NCBI GenBank assembly: GCA_000155715.1
Contig: DS990614.1
Span: 1 to 40,417 of the forward strand
Source: a gamma proteobacterium HTCC5015
GTDB taxonomy: Bacteria > Pseudomonadota > Gammaproteobacteria > HTCC5015
Direction of reading: 5' to 3'
Length of the DNA stretch: 40,417 nt
The translations under genes were made by a program, and so were the position numbers. This document shows positions 1 to 6,879 of this stretch, piece by piece. The stretch's first letter is position 1, and each line of letters starts with the position of its first letter. The notes beneath the pieces are model-generated. The model made no database searches and had not been told where the DNA came from. It saw only the letters and a program-made list of their open reading frames with translations.

Positions 1-1168
1 TAACCGCGTTAGCCGCCTTGATAGCCACATTGGTGTTAATGTCGGCACCGAGCTCGTTCAGGGTGTTTTCCAAGGCAGACAGGCAAAACAGAATATTGCG
101 CTGGCGGCTGGCGTAGCCCATTTGGCCGATGCGCCATACCTTGCCCGCTAGAGCGCCCAGCCCCGCACCAATTTCCAAATCGTATTCGTTGAGCAGCTTG
201 CCGCGCACGGCGGCATCGTCGGCGCCCTCGGGGGCGTAGACGGCGTTGAGCTGGGGTAGACGGTGTTCTGCATCGACCACAAAGCTTAGCCCCATGGCTT
301 CGAGACCCGCAGCGAGTGCTTGGTGGTTGTCGAGGTGGCGCTGCCAAGCGTTTTCCAAGCCTTCCTCTTGCAGCATGACGAGCGATTCGTGCAGTGCATA
401 GAGTGCGTTGATAGGCGCGGTGTGGTGGTAGGCGCGCTTAGCACCTGAGCCCCAGTAGCCCATCACCAGTTCCATATCCAAAAACCAGCTAACGCTTTTG
501 TGCTGGCGGTTTTTAATGGTTTCTACGGCGCGCTCCGAAAAGCTCACAGGGGAAATGCCGGGCGTGCAGCTCAGACACTTTTGCGTGCCCGAGTAGATGG
601 CGTCGATACCCCAGGCGTCGACTTCCAGTTCAGAGCCGCCTAGGCTGGTGACGGCGTCGACAATTGTTAACAGGCCGTGTTTCTGTGCGAGGGCGCAAAG
701 GGTTTTAGCATCTGAACGCGCGCCAGTTGACGTCTCGGCGTGGACAAAAGCCAGCACCTTGGCGTCGGGGTTCGCTTTGATGGCATCTTCGACTTTTTGC
801 GGATCGACCGCCGAGCCCCAGTCGTCTTGCACCATGATGGCCTCGGCGCCGTTGCGTTCGACGTTCTCTTTCATGCGGCCGCCGAATACGCCGTTTTGGC
901 AGACGATGACTTTATCGCCAGGCTCTAGCAGGTTGTTGAAACAGGTTTCCATGCCCGCAGAGCCGGGTGCGGAGACGGGCAGTGTCAAAGCATTTTGCGT
1001 TTTAAAGGCGTATTGAAGCAGGCTTTTGACTTCGTCCATCATGCCGACAAAGGCGGGGTCGAGGTGCCCAATCGTAGGGCGCGCCATGGCGGCAGACACT
1101 CGTGGGTGGACATCCGAGGGGCCGGGGCCCATCAGCGTGCGAACGGGGGGGTGAAAGCTAGAAATCAT
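1..1168 (-). CDS. Class V aminotransferase, alanine/serine-glyoxylate aminotransferase family (3' end outside window)
   Basis: PLP-dependent cytosolic enzyme expected to move an amino group between alanine or serine and glyoxylate. I translated it from the minus strand: 389 residues are visible and the stop lies beyond base 1. Family members are about 380-400 residues, so little is missing. It starts MISSFHPPVR, followed by the family hallmark LMGPGPSDVHPRV near residue 12. The segment SAPGSAGMETC (about 66-76) is the cofactor phosphate region. The PLP-binding lysine is K197 in YSGTQKCLSCTPG. The start at 1168 is the first ATG of the conserved N-terminus; the ribosome site in front is weak. 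It stands alone, 280 bp from sbcB. The exact amino donor cannot be told from sequence; phosphonoacetaldehyde-forming relatives are a less likely reading. Confidence 0.88.
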   Translation of the reverse strand, partial: MISSFHPPVRTLMGPGPSDVHPRVSAAMARPTIGHLDPAFVGMMDEVKSLLQYAFKTQNALTLPVSAPGSAGMETCFNNLLEPGDKVIVCQNGVFGGRMKENVERNGAEAIMVQDDWGSAVDPQKVEDAIKANPDAKVLAFVHAETSTGARSDAKTLCALAQKHGLLTIVDAVTSLGGSELEVDAWGIDAIYSGTQKCLSCTPGISPVSFSERAVETIKNRQHKSVSWFLDMELVMGYWGSGAKRAYHHTAPINALYALHESLVMLQEEGLENAWQRHLDNHQALAAGLEAMGLSFVVDAEHRLPQLNAVYAPEGADDAAVRGKLLNEYDLEIGAGLGALAGKVWRIGQMGYASRQRNILFCLSALENTLNELGADINTNVAIKAANAV

Positions 1169-1261
1169 ATCAAGTCGCTAGTAGTTGATTAACATGGTGA
1201 TGCATCTTACGGATACGGCGTGGTCAGGCCAAGTATTTCCCATTCGTTTTGATGATGTGAA

Positions 1262-1417
1262 GAAACACAGTGGCCACTGAGGATACAGAGAACACAGAGG
1301 GTTTTTTAACGTTTGTGTTCACCAAGAGATTCGTCACACAAAGCGTGCTACCACAAGGCTAGCTACTCCAACTTCAAGGCTCTGTGAGCTCTGTGTCCTC
1401 AGTGGCCCCTGTGTTCC
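1262..1417. repeat. Imperfect inverted repeat of the CTCTGTGT...CAGTGGCC family
   Basis: A left arm at 1262-1300 and a right arm at 1378-1417 are near reverse complements (about 39 bp), separated by about 77 bp. Both contain GGCCACTGAGGA/TCCTCAGTGGCC and CACAGAG/CTCTGTG. Single related copies lie at 11904-11933 and 22099-22128. The element fills most of the 280-bp gap between the aminotransferase and sbcB. No coding potential was seen here. It might form a large hairpin in RNA, but there is no U-tract typical of an intrinsic terminator. Confidence 0.7.
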
Positions 1418-1448
1418 ATAACCCAAACCAAACAATTTGAGTATCACA

Positions 1449-2873
1449 TCAAGCGATGTGCTCTACATAGTCGGCGAGTTGTTTCAGGACGTGTAACTTG
1501 CTGTCGTCGTGTTCGTATTCCTGTGCCAGTGCCATGAGTTTGTTTTGAAATTGATCGAGATTGAGATAGCCGCTTTTCCCATCGTGGATATGTTCTCGGC
1601 ACAGCTCCGCCCAGCGCTGTTGTTCATCGCTGTCTAGGCTCATCGGGTAGTTGCGGGCGCGAAAGCGAAACAGTAGTTCGGGCAGCCGCTTGTCTTGGAA
1701 GGGTAAATCCAAGTTGCTCAATTGCTCGGGGCTGGCGCTGTGAATTTGGCGCATGAGGGCTTTGTCGCTGTCGCCGATAAAACCGCCGCCATAGAGCGAT
1801 TGGTCGGGATCGGTGATGGGGTCAAATTGTTGTTGGCCAAAGGCCGCTTGCACGCGTTGCTCTAAATCGTCGATTGGCTTGAGTGTTTCGATGCGAGCTA
1901 CTTGTTCCTCTATGTCGATGCCCAACCGCTGGGCGGCCTCCTCACTCAGTGTGCTTAACGGGGCGATAACCGGACATTTGTTGAGGTGTACGGTTTTTAG
2001 AGGCAACCGTTCTTTATCGCCTAAATCTTCACGGCGCGTGAATACGCGCTCGGCGATGGCCGCGCTGTCGAGGGCAATGAGCTCGGCGGGATCGTGGGCG
2101 AGGTCGTAGACAATGATGCCGTTTTTATTGCTGGGGTGTCGCGCGACGGGCACCACAATCGCGGTGCTGGCGCGTTCGTTGCCGTACATGCCCGAGATAT
2201 GAACGACGGGCTCCTTGGCGGCTACTTTTAATTGCCCCGCCAATTTGCGTTTGTCGCGATTGTGTAAACAAAATTGCCAGAGCTTGGGTTGCTTCTCTTT
2301 AATCCGTTTGGCGACGGCAATGGTGGCTTCGATATCGGAGTAGGCGTCGTGGGCCTTACTGTGGACAAGGCCGTTGGCTTGGGTGAGATCTTCGAGTTTG
2401 TTACTCGGTGTTCCATCCTCGTGAAAAGGCCACTCGATGCCCTCGGGGCGCAGCGCGCGGGTGAGCCGCACGACATCGATTAAATCCCAGCGCGAGCAGC
2501 CGTTTTGCCACTCCCGTGCGTAGGGATCGATAAAGTTTCGATAAAAGCCATAGCGCATGAACTCATCGTCAAAGCGCAGGCTGTTGTAGCCCAGCACGCA
2601 GGTATTGGGCTGGGAGAATTCGCGGTGAATGCGTTGAATGAACTCGCTCTCGGGCAAGCCCTCTCGCGCCGCCACTTGCGGTGTGATTCCCGTAATCAAA
2701 CAGGCCTCGGGGTCGGGGAGAAAATCGGGGCTGGGCTGGCAATAAATGACTAAAGGGTCGCCAATGGGGTTGAGGTCGGCGTCGGTGCGCTGTCCCGCAA
2801 ATTGGGCAATGCGTGTGGTCTTTGGATCGGTGCCAAAGGTTTCGAGGTCGTACCAGTAAAAAGTTTGGCTCAT
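1449..2873 (-). CDS. sbcB: Exodeoxyribonuclease I (ExoI)
   Basis: Single-strand-specific 3'-5' DNA exonuclease used in recombination and mismatch repair. The 474-residue length matches the E. coli enzyme (about 475). The N-terminal DEDDh nuclease domain is intact: D9 and E11 in WYDLETFG, D102 in LRFDDEF, and H175 with D180 in KAHDAYSD. Their spacing equals that of the E. coli catalytic set with a constant offset of six. The rest forms the SH3-like and helical ExoI C-terminal domains (for example PEQLSNLDLPFQDKRLPELLFRFRAR, given here only as a region around 385-410). It starts 3 bp after the DUF2058 stop, so the two genes are very likely co-transcribed. Identification is secure. Confidence 0.96.
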   Translation of the reverse strand: MSQTFYWYDLETFGTDPKTTRIAQFAGQRTDADLNPIGDPLVIYCQPSPDFLPDPEACLITGITPQVAAREGLPESEFIQRIHREFSQPNTCVLGYNSLRFDDEFMRYGFYRNFIDPYAREWQNGCSRWDLIDVVRLTRALRPEGIEWPFHEDGTPSNKLEDLTQANGLVHSKAHDAYSDIEATIAVAKRIKEKQPKLWQFCLHNRDKRKLAGQLKVAAKEPVVHISGMYGNERASTAIVVPVARHPSNKNGIIVYDLAHDPAELIALDSAAIAERVFTRREDLGDKERLPLKTVHLNKCPVIAPLSTLSEEAAQRLGIDIEEQVARIETLKPIDDLEQRVQAAFGQQQFDPITDPDQSLYGGGFIGDSDKALMRQIHSASPEQLSNLDLPFQDKRLPELLFRFRARNYPMSLDSDEQQRWAELCREHIHDGKSGYLNLDQFQNKLMALAQEYEHDDSKLHVLKQLADYVEHIA

Positions 2874-2876
2874 GGG

Positions 2877-3479
2877 TTACCACACTAAATCGTCGGGAAC
2901 GGCGTAGTCCTTGTAGGGGTCGTCGGGGTCTTCTCGGGGCACTTCGTAGATAAAGCGATCGGGGTCAATCTCGAGCACCGAGGCGACGGCGGCTTTGGGA
3001 ATCATCTTGGTTTTGGCCTTAATGAGCGTAATGACGAGCTCGCCATCTGCCAGCCGTTGCTGCTGCTCAGCCGTCACATAAATACCGCGAATTTTTCCCT
3101 CGTAGGGGTAGTTGAATTTGACCTTGCCTTCGGGATCGGTGGCGGGCTCTTCGATCGCTTGTTCCTGTAGCGCGTTGAGCAGTTGAATATTGAGCAGGCG
3201 GCGCTGCTCGGCCTGCTCTTGTTTAGCGCGCTTCTCGCGCTCTGCTTCGCTCACTTTGTTCGCAGCGGCGTGGGCCTTGCGCGCCTCTTTGTTAGCGACG
3301 CCCTGGGGGGCAGAATGCTTTGCCTTCGATTGAGGCAAACCGCGACGCGGCTTGCGCTTAGCAGACTTGCCCGAGGGCTTGTTCGATGGGCGGCGGCGCT
3401 TATCGGCTTCGGCCTTGGTGACATCGTCTTCAGAGACGAGGCCAGCTTTGAGAAGTTGATCGGCAAAGGAACCGCTCAT
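2877..3479 (-). CDS. DUF2058 family protein (YaiL-like)
   Basis: A conserved gammaproteobacterial protein of unknown biochemical role, 200 residues (family about 170-200). The N-terminus (SFADQLLKAGLVSED, about 4-18) is the family signature. Residues about 25-105 are very rich in Lys, Arg, Ala and Glu and probably form a charged coiled coil. The C-terminal half carries the conserved FNYPYEGKIRGIYVT and KMIPK segments. The basic middle suggests nucleic acid or ribosome contact, but that is inference only. No signal peptide or membrane segment is present. It is the first gene of a likely two-gene unit with sbcB, 3 bp downstream. Confidence 0.88.
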   Translation of the reverse strand: MSGSFADQLLKAGLVSEDDVTKAEADKRRRPSNKPSGKSAKRKPRRGLPQSKAKHSAPQGVANKEARKAHAAANKVSEAEREKRAKQEQAEQRRLLNIQLLNALQEQAIEEPATDPEGKVKFNYPYEGKIRGIYVTAEQQQRLADGELVITLIKAKTKMIPKAAVASVLEIDPDRFIYEVPREDPDDPYKDYAVPDDLVW

Positions 3480-3568
3480 AGTGTACTCATTGTGTTGGGC
3501 GGGCCATTTTTGGGCCAGCGTTTGACGGATATCAAGCGACGCCTGTGCAAAGCAGGGCGTACGGGCGA

Positions 3569-3574
3569 TATAAT
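3569..3574 (+). promoter_or_regulatory. Putative -10 box for trhO operon
   Basis: A perfect TATAAT lies 29 bp before the trhO ATG, in the 123-bp gap between divergent DUF2058 and trhO. No good -35 hexamer is seen at 16-18 bp (the region reads TGCAAA). A leader of about 20 nt would follow. It is supported by motif and position only. Confidence 0.45.
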
Positions 3575-3602
3575 ACGCGCCCTGTGAAGCGAGTTTAAGT
3601 CC

Positions 3603-4643
3603 ATGTCAGAAATGCCTGTATCTAGAACCCACGCCTCCGGCCCCATTGTGGTGGCTGCGTTGTATCAATTTTTTCCCTTCGATGACTATGAAAGCTGGCG
3701 GCAACCCCTGCTGGATAAGCTGACACAACACCAAGTGTGCGGCACATTATTGATTGCTCACGAGGGGATTAACGGTACGATTGCTGGATCCCGCGACGGC
3801 ATTGATGCCGTGTTGAACTATTTGCGCTCGGACTCGCGCATGGCGGAGTTGGAACACAAAGAATCCTATTGTGACGAGCAGCCGTTCCTGCGCACTAAGG
3901 TGAAGCTCAAAAAAGAAATTGTCACTCTGGGCGTAGAGGGAGTGAGCCCCCGTAGCCTCGTCGGTCACTACGTGGAACCGAGCGAGTGGAACGAGCTCAT
4001 CAGCGATCCAGAAGTCTTGCTGATCGATACGCGCAACGACTACGAGTATGAAATTGGCACGTTTGAAGGCGCGGTCGATCCCAATACCGAGACGTTTCGC
4101 GAATTCCCAGAATACGTCAAAGAGAACCTCGACCCCCAAAAGCACAAAAAAGTGGCCATGTTTTGCACGGGTGGCATTCGCTGCGAAAAATCGACGAGCT
4201 ATTTACTCGACCAAGGTTTTGATGAGGTCTACCACCTCAAGGGCGGCATCTTAAAATACCTAGAAGAAGTGCCTGAAGAGCAGAGTTTGTGGCGCGGTGA
4301 GTGTTTTGTCTTTGATGATCGAGTCGCGGTGAAACACAACTTGGAAGTGGGGCAGTACGATCAATGTCACGCCTGTCGCCACCCCATTACCGAGCAAGAC
4401 AAACAATCGCCACACTATGTGAAGGGCGTGAGTTGCCCCAAGTGTTACGACAAGCTGAGCGAGGAGCAGCGCCAGCGTTTTGCCGAGCGCCAGAGACAAA
4501 TGGAATTGGCTAAGCAGCGCGGCGAATCGCATTTGGCGGGTGACTTAGAAGCCGCTAAAGCGCGCAAACAGGCGGAAAAAGAGCGCCAGCGTGCACTGGC
4601 CGCCGAGCGCAGTGGCTCAGCTCACCCCGAGGGCGAACAATGA
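3603..4643 (+). CDS. trhO: tRNA uridine(34) hydroxylase, rhodanese family (TrhO/YceA)
   Basis: Oxygen-dependent enzyme that hydroxylates U34 of tRNAs on the way to 5-methoxyuridine or cmo5U in the anticodon wobble position. It has 346 residues, as expected. An N-terminal acylphosphatase-like part (about 15-110, with [15 protein letters not shown]) is followed by a rhodanese domain (about 120-225). The catalytic Cys188 sits in [12 protein letters not shown], with the second conserved Cys194. Behind it are two CxxC pairs, CHAC (255-258) and CPKC (about 279-282), suggesting a metal site. The tail is a highly charged helix. Its stop overlaps the following GST-like gene by 4 bp (ATGA), implying translational coupling. 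Confidence 0.94.
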   Translation: MSEMPVSRTHASGPIVVAALYQFFPFDDYESWRQPLLDKLTQHQVCGTLLIAHEGINGTIAGSRDGIDAVLNYLRSDSRMAELEHKESYCDEQPFLRTKVKLKKEIVTLGVEGVSPRSLVGHYVEPSEWNELISDPEVLLIDTRNDYEYEIGTFEGAVDPNTETFREFPEYVKENLDPQKHKKVAMFCTGGIRCEKSTSYLLDQGFDEVYHLKGGILKYLEEVPEEQSLWRGECFVFDDRVAVKHNLEVGQYDQCHACRHPITEQDKQSPHYVKGVSCPKCYDKLSEEQRQRFAERQRQMELAKQRGESHLAGDLEAAKARKQAEKERQRALAAERSGSAHPEGEQ

Positions 4644-5209
4644 TTTTACAAGGTACTCAAGGCGGACCACATACGCGCCGCGCTCGCTTGGCCTTAGAGG
4701 CCGCCAGTATGGATTACCAGTTTCAACCGTGCGATGGCGACGAGCCGACGCTGAACATCGCCAAAGGCGAGCCGCCGCTAGAGGGCAGTGTGGAAATTGT
4801 CGATTGGGTGCTGGATCAGCCCGGCGCGCCCCAGTGGTGGAACGAAACCGATGTCGATCAACTCGATGATGGCCTGTATTTAATCGAACTCTGCGACGGG
4901 CCCTTTTCAGATTATGTGGCGGCCTTTCTCGAGAGCGACGACCGCGAACAGCGTTTAGAGGCCGAGGCGTGCGCGGCGGGGTTTGTCGATCAGCTCACCC
5001 AGCTACTGGAGCAGGCTACGGATCACACGGCACCCGCATTGCTCGGCTCGGAAGTCGGGCTGGCCGACTTTGCCATTTGGCCCTTTATAGAGCGCTTTCA
5101 AGCGGTGGCGGAGCATCTGCCAGAAACAGCGCTTGTCTGGCAGAGATGGTGTGAAATAATGCGAGCACATCCACACTGGCTGGCGGTGTTGGTGGCGGAG
5201 CAACCATAG
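4640..5209 (+). CDS. Glutathione S-transferase-like protein with shortened N-terminal domain
   Basis: 189 residues, slightly shorter than usual cytosolic GSTs (about 200-220). The start resembles the thioredoxin-like GST domain ([20 protein letters not shown]), but the usual catalytic Ser/Cys/Tyr position before the conserved proline is replaced by QGGPH. The beta strand holding the cis-proline (typically KVPVL) is not recognisable, and the domain is compressed to about 58 residues. The all-helical C-terminal domain (about 75-185) keeps the typical [21 protein letters not shown]. It overlaps trhO by 4 bp, so it is made with a tRNA modification enzyme. A conventional glutathione-conjugating activity is doubtful; it may be a structural or redox-accessory GST relative. 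Confidence 0.8.
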   Translation: MILQGTQGGPHTRRARLALEAASMDYQFQPCDGDEPTLNIAKGEPPLEGSVEIVDWVLDQPGAPQWWNETDVDQLDDGLYLIELCDGPFSDYVAAFLESDDREQRLEAEACAAGFVDQLTQLLEQATDHTAPALLGSEVGLADFAIWPFIERFQAVAEHLPETALVWQRWCEIMRAHPHWLAVLVAEQP

Positions 5210-5217
5210 GAAGAGGT

Positions 5218-5232
5218 CTAGCAGGCTGCTAG
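5218..5232. repeat. 15-bp palindrome CTAGCAGGCTGCTAG, copy 1
   Basis: A near-perfect palindrome (CTAGCAG-G-CTGCTAG) directly after the GST-like stop codon and about 30 bp before the SH3-protein start. The identical 15-mer occurs at 12909-12923, downstream of the MATE gene. It may be a small dispersed palindromic repeat. Confidence 0.6.
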
Positions 5233-5262
5233 CGGTTTTGAAATTGAGTGAGTGGAGTTCAC

Positions 5263-5796
5263 ATGAAATGTATGCGTTTTATGGTGCTGATTGCACTGTT
5301 TGTCGCCACGCTGACCGTGGCGGCTAGTAGCGACTACTGGCTGGTGCGAGACAGTCAGCTTCGATCCAAGCCTATCTTTAATAGCGGCGGCAGTCGCATT
5401 GATCAGGGCACAGCGGTGAGCGTGATCAAAAGCGATGGCGTGTGGCGGAAGGTATCGGCGCCGGGCGGAAAGACAGGGTGGCTGCCTAGCTACGAACTGC
5501 GCCAAAGCGCCGGCGTGGTGACACAAAAGAAGGATGGCAGTGTGTTGGGAATGTTGATACGCAGTACGTCGCGTTTATTTGGCCGCTCGGCTAGCGAGGA
5601 TGTCGAACAGGGCGTAGTGGCCACTATCGGCGTTCGCGGCCTGTCGGAAGAAGAGCTCAAACAGTCCAAACCGAATTACCAGCGAGTCGATCAGATCAAG
5701 GCTTGGGCGAGCTCTGCACCAAAAGCGCGTAAAGCCGCTAGCAACGCTGGCTTAAAAGCCGTGAAGGTGGCTGAGATTCAGGGGGCATCGTCATGA
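5263..5796 (+). CDS. Exported SH3-domain protein
   Basis: 177 residues. A signal peptide is evident (MKCMRFMVLIALFVATLTVAAS, described here as residues 1-22). It is followed by a bacterial SH3-like domain, about 25-85, with YWLVRDSQLRSKPIF and the closing GKTGWLPSYEL. Such domains usually bind cell-wall peptides or periplasmic partners. The rest (85-177) is Ser/Ala/Lys-rich with no recognised fold. I chose the ATG at 5263, preceded by GGAG at 6-nt spacing, instead of an in-frame GTG at 5248. The stop overlaps the M48 protease start by 4 bp, suggesting that the two periplasmic proteins work together in envelope quality control. The specific role is unknown. Confidence 0.82.
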   Translation: MKCMRFMVLIALFVATLTVAASSDYWLVRDSQLRSKPIFNSGGSRIDQGTAVSVIKSDGVWRKVSAPGGKTGWLPSYELRQSAGVVTQKKDGSVLGMLIRSTSRLFGRSASEDVEQGVVATIGVRGLSEEELKQSKPNYQRVDQIKAWASSAPKARKAASNAGLKAVKVAEIQGASS

Positions 5797-6695
5797 AATA
5801 TTGTATGCCATGGATTGTTGCTCTCCTTGCGTTAAGCGCGACGCTGTCTGCAAACGCGTTTGATTTGGGCGGTTTGGGCGACAAGCTCAAAGAAGCAGAG
5901 AAAAAGCTCGACAAGGCGAAAACCAAAATTGAACAGGTTGAACACGAAACGCGCTTTATTCGAGGCGATGTTAGCGATAAAGAAGAACGCAGTATTGGGC
6001 GCGATTTGGCGGCAACGCTGGTAAATGCGGCGCCCCCCGTTAAAAATGCGGCACTACAGCGCTACGTCAATCGCGTTGGGCGCTGGGTCGCTCAACAGTC
6101 GAGCCGACCTAAACTCAACTGGACCTTTGCCGTGCTCGACACGGACTCGATTAACGCTTTTGCCGCTCCCGGTGGTTATGTGTTTATTACTCAGCCACTG
6201 TTTTTATTGCTGGAGAACGAAGCCCAGCTCGCCGCGGTGTTGGGTCACGAAATTGCTCATATCGAGGAAAAACACCACATCGACGCGCTGCAAAAACGCT
6301 CGGGTTCACAGTTGTTGACCAAGGGGCTGTTGAGCGCGAGTCGCGATAAACTCGACAAAAACAATCAAAAGGCGCTGGATAAGCTGATCGGCGCGGGTAA
6401 ACAGTTGTACACCTCGGGCTTGGATCGCGGCGACGAATTGGCCGCTGACCGCAAAGGTGTGGTGCTGGCCACGCGCGCGGGGTATTCACCCTATGCCATG
6501 CTGGGGGTGTTGGCGCTACTCGATGGCATCGACCCCAGCGACAAATCGATGGCGCTAATGACGCACACGCACCCCGCTGCAGGCGAGCGTTTGAACGCGC
6601 TAGAGCCTGCGGTAGTGACGTCGCTGACGCGCTATGCCAATCAGCCTGAGGTGGCGAGCCGCCTGCAAAAACAACAAGCAAAACTATTGAAATAA
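5793..6695 (+). CDS. Periplasmic M48-family zinc metalloprotease
   Basis: 300 residues with a signal peptide (about 1-22, ending SANAF). A lysine/glutamate coiled segment follows (about 25-50). The M48 peptidase domain contains the zinc motif HEIAH in VLGHEIAHIEEKHH (about residues 149-162). The third-ligand region is about 60 residues later in GLDRGDELAADRKG. The family includes BepA, YcaL and LoiP, proteases that handle misassembled outer-membrane proteins or lipoproteins. No TPR domain follows, so it is closer in layout to the short YcaL/LoiP type than to BepA. Cys5 lies inside the signal region but is not in a clear lipobox. The gene is translationally coupled to the upstream SH3 protein and followed by a strong terminator. 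Confidence 0.9.
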   Translation: MKYCMPWIVALLALSATLSANAFDLGGLGDKLKEAEKKLDKAKTKIEQVEHETRFIRGDVSDKEERSIGRDLAATLVNAAPPVKNAALQRYVNRVGRWVAQQSSRPKLNWTFAVLDTDSINAFAAPGGYVFITQPLFLLLENEAQLAAVLGHEIAHIEEKHHIDALQKRSGSQLLTKGLLSASRDKLDKNNQKALDKLIGAGKQLYTSGLDRGDELAADRKGVVLATRAGYSPYAMLGVLALLDGIDPSDKSMALMTHTHPAAGERLNALEPAVVTSLTRYANQPEVASRLQKQQAKLLK

Positions 6696-6713
6696 TTTAG
6701 AGGCGCTACAAGA

Positions 6714-6757
6714 GGCCAGTGCATGCTTTGTAAACAGGTGTGCACTGGCTTTTTTTA
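6714..6757 (+). terminator. Rho-independent terminator after the trhO-M48 unit
   Basis: Arms GCCAGTGCA (6715-6723) and TGCACTGGC (6741-6749) pair perfectly over 9 bp around a 17-nt loop and are followed at once by a run of T. It lies 19 bp after the M48 stop and ends the operon before plsB. Confidence 0.88.
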
Positions 6758-6825
6758 ATGGCGAGTAACTTTATATTTCCTCACATTTTAACCGCGTTGT
6801 AATGACTTCATCGCGGCTTTATTAC

Positions 6826-6834
6826 TGCTAGAAT
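6826..6834 (+). promoter_or_regulatory. Putative extended -10 promoter for plsB
   Basis: TGCTAGAAT matches an extended -10 (TGn plus TAGAAT at 6829-6834), 46 bp before the plsB start. The -35 region at 17 bp spacing (CTTCAT) is poor, which is acceptable for extended -10 promoters. It lies between the upstream terminator and plsB. Confidence 0.42.
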
Positions 6835-6879
6835 GATCGCCTGTTCTTTGCTGCGGCACACTGGGAGGCTGCTTGGCCA

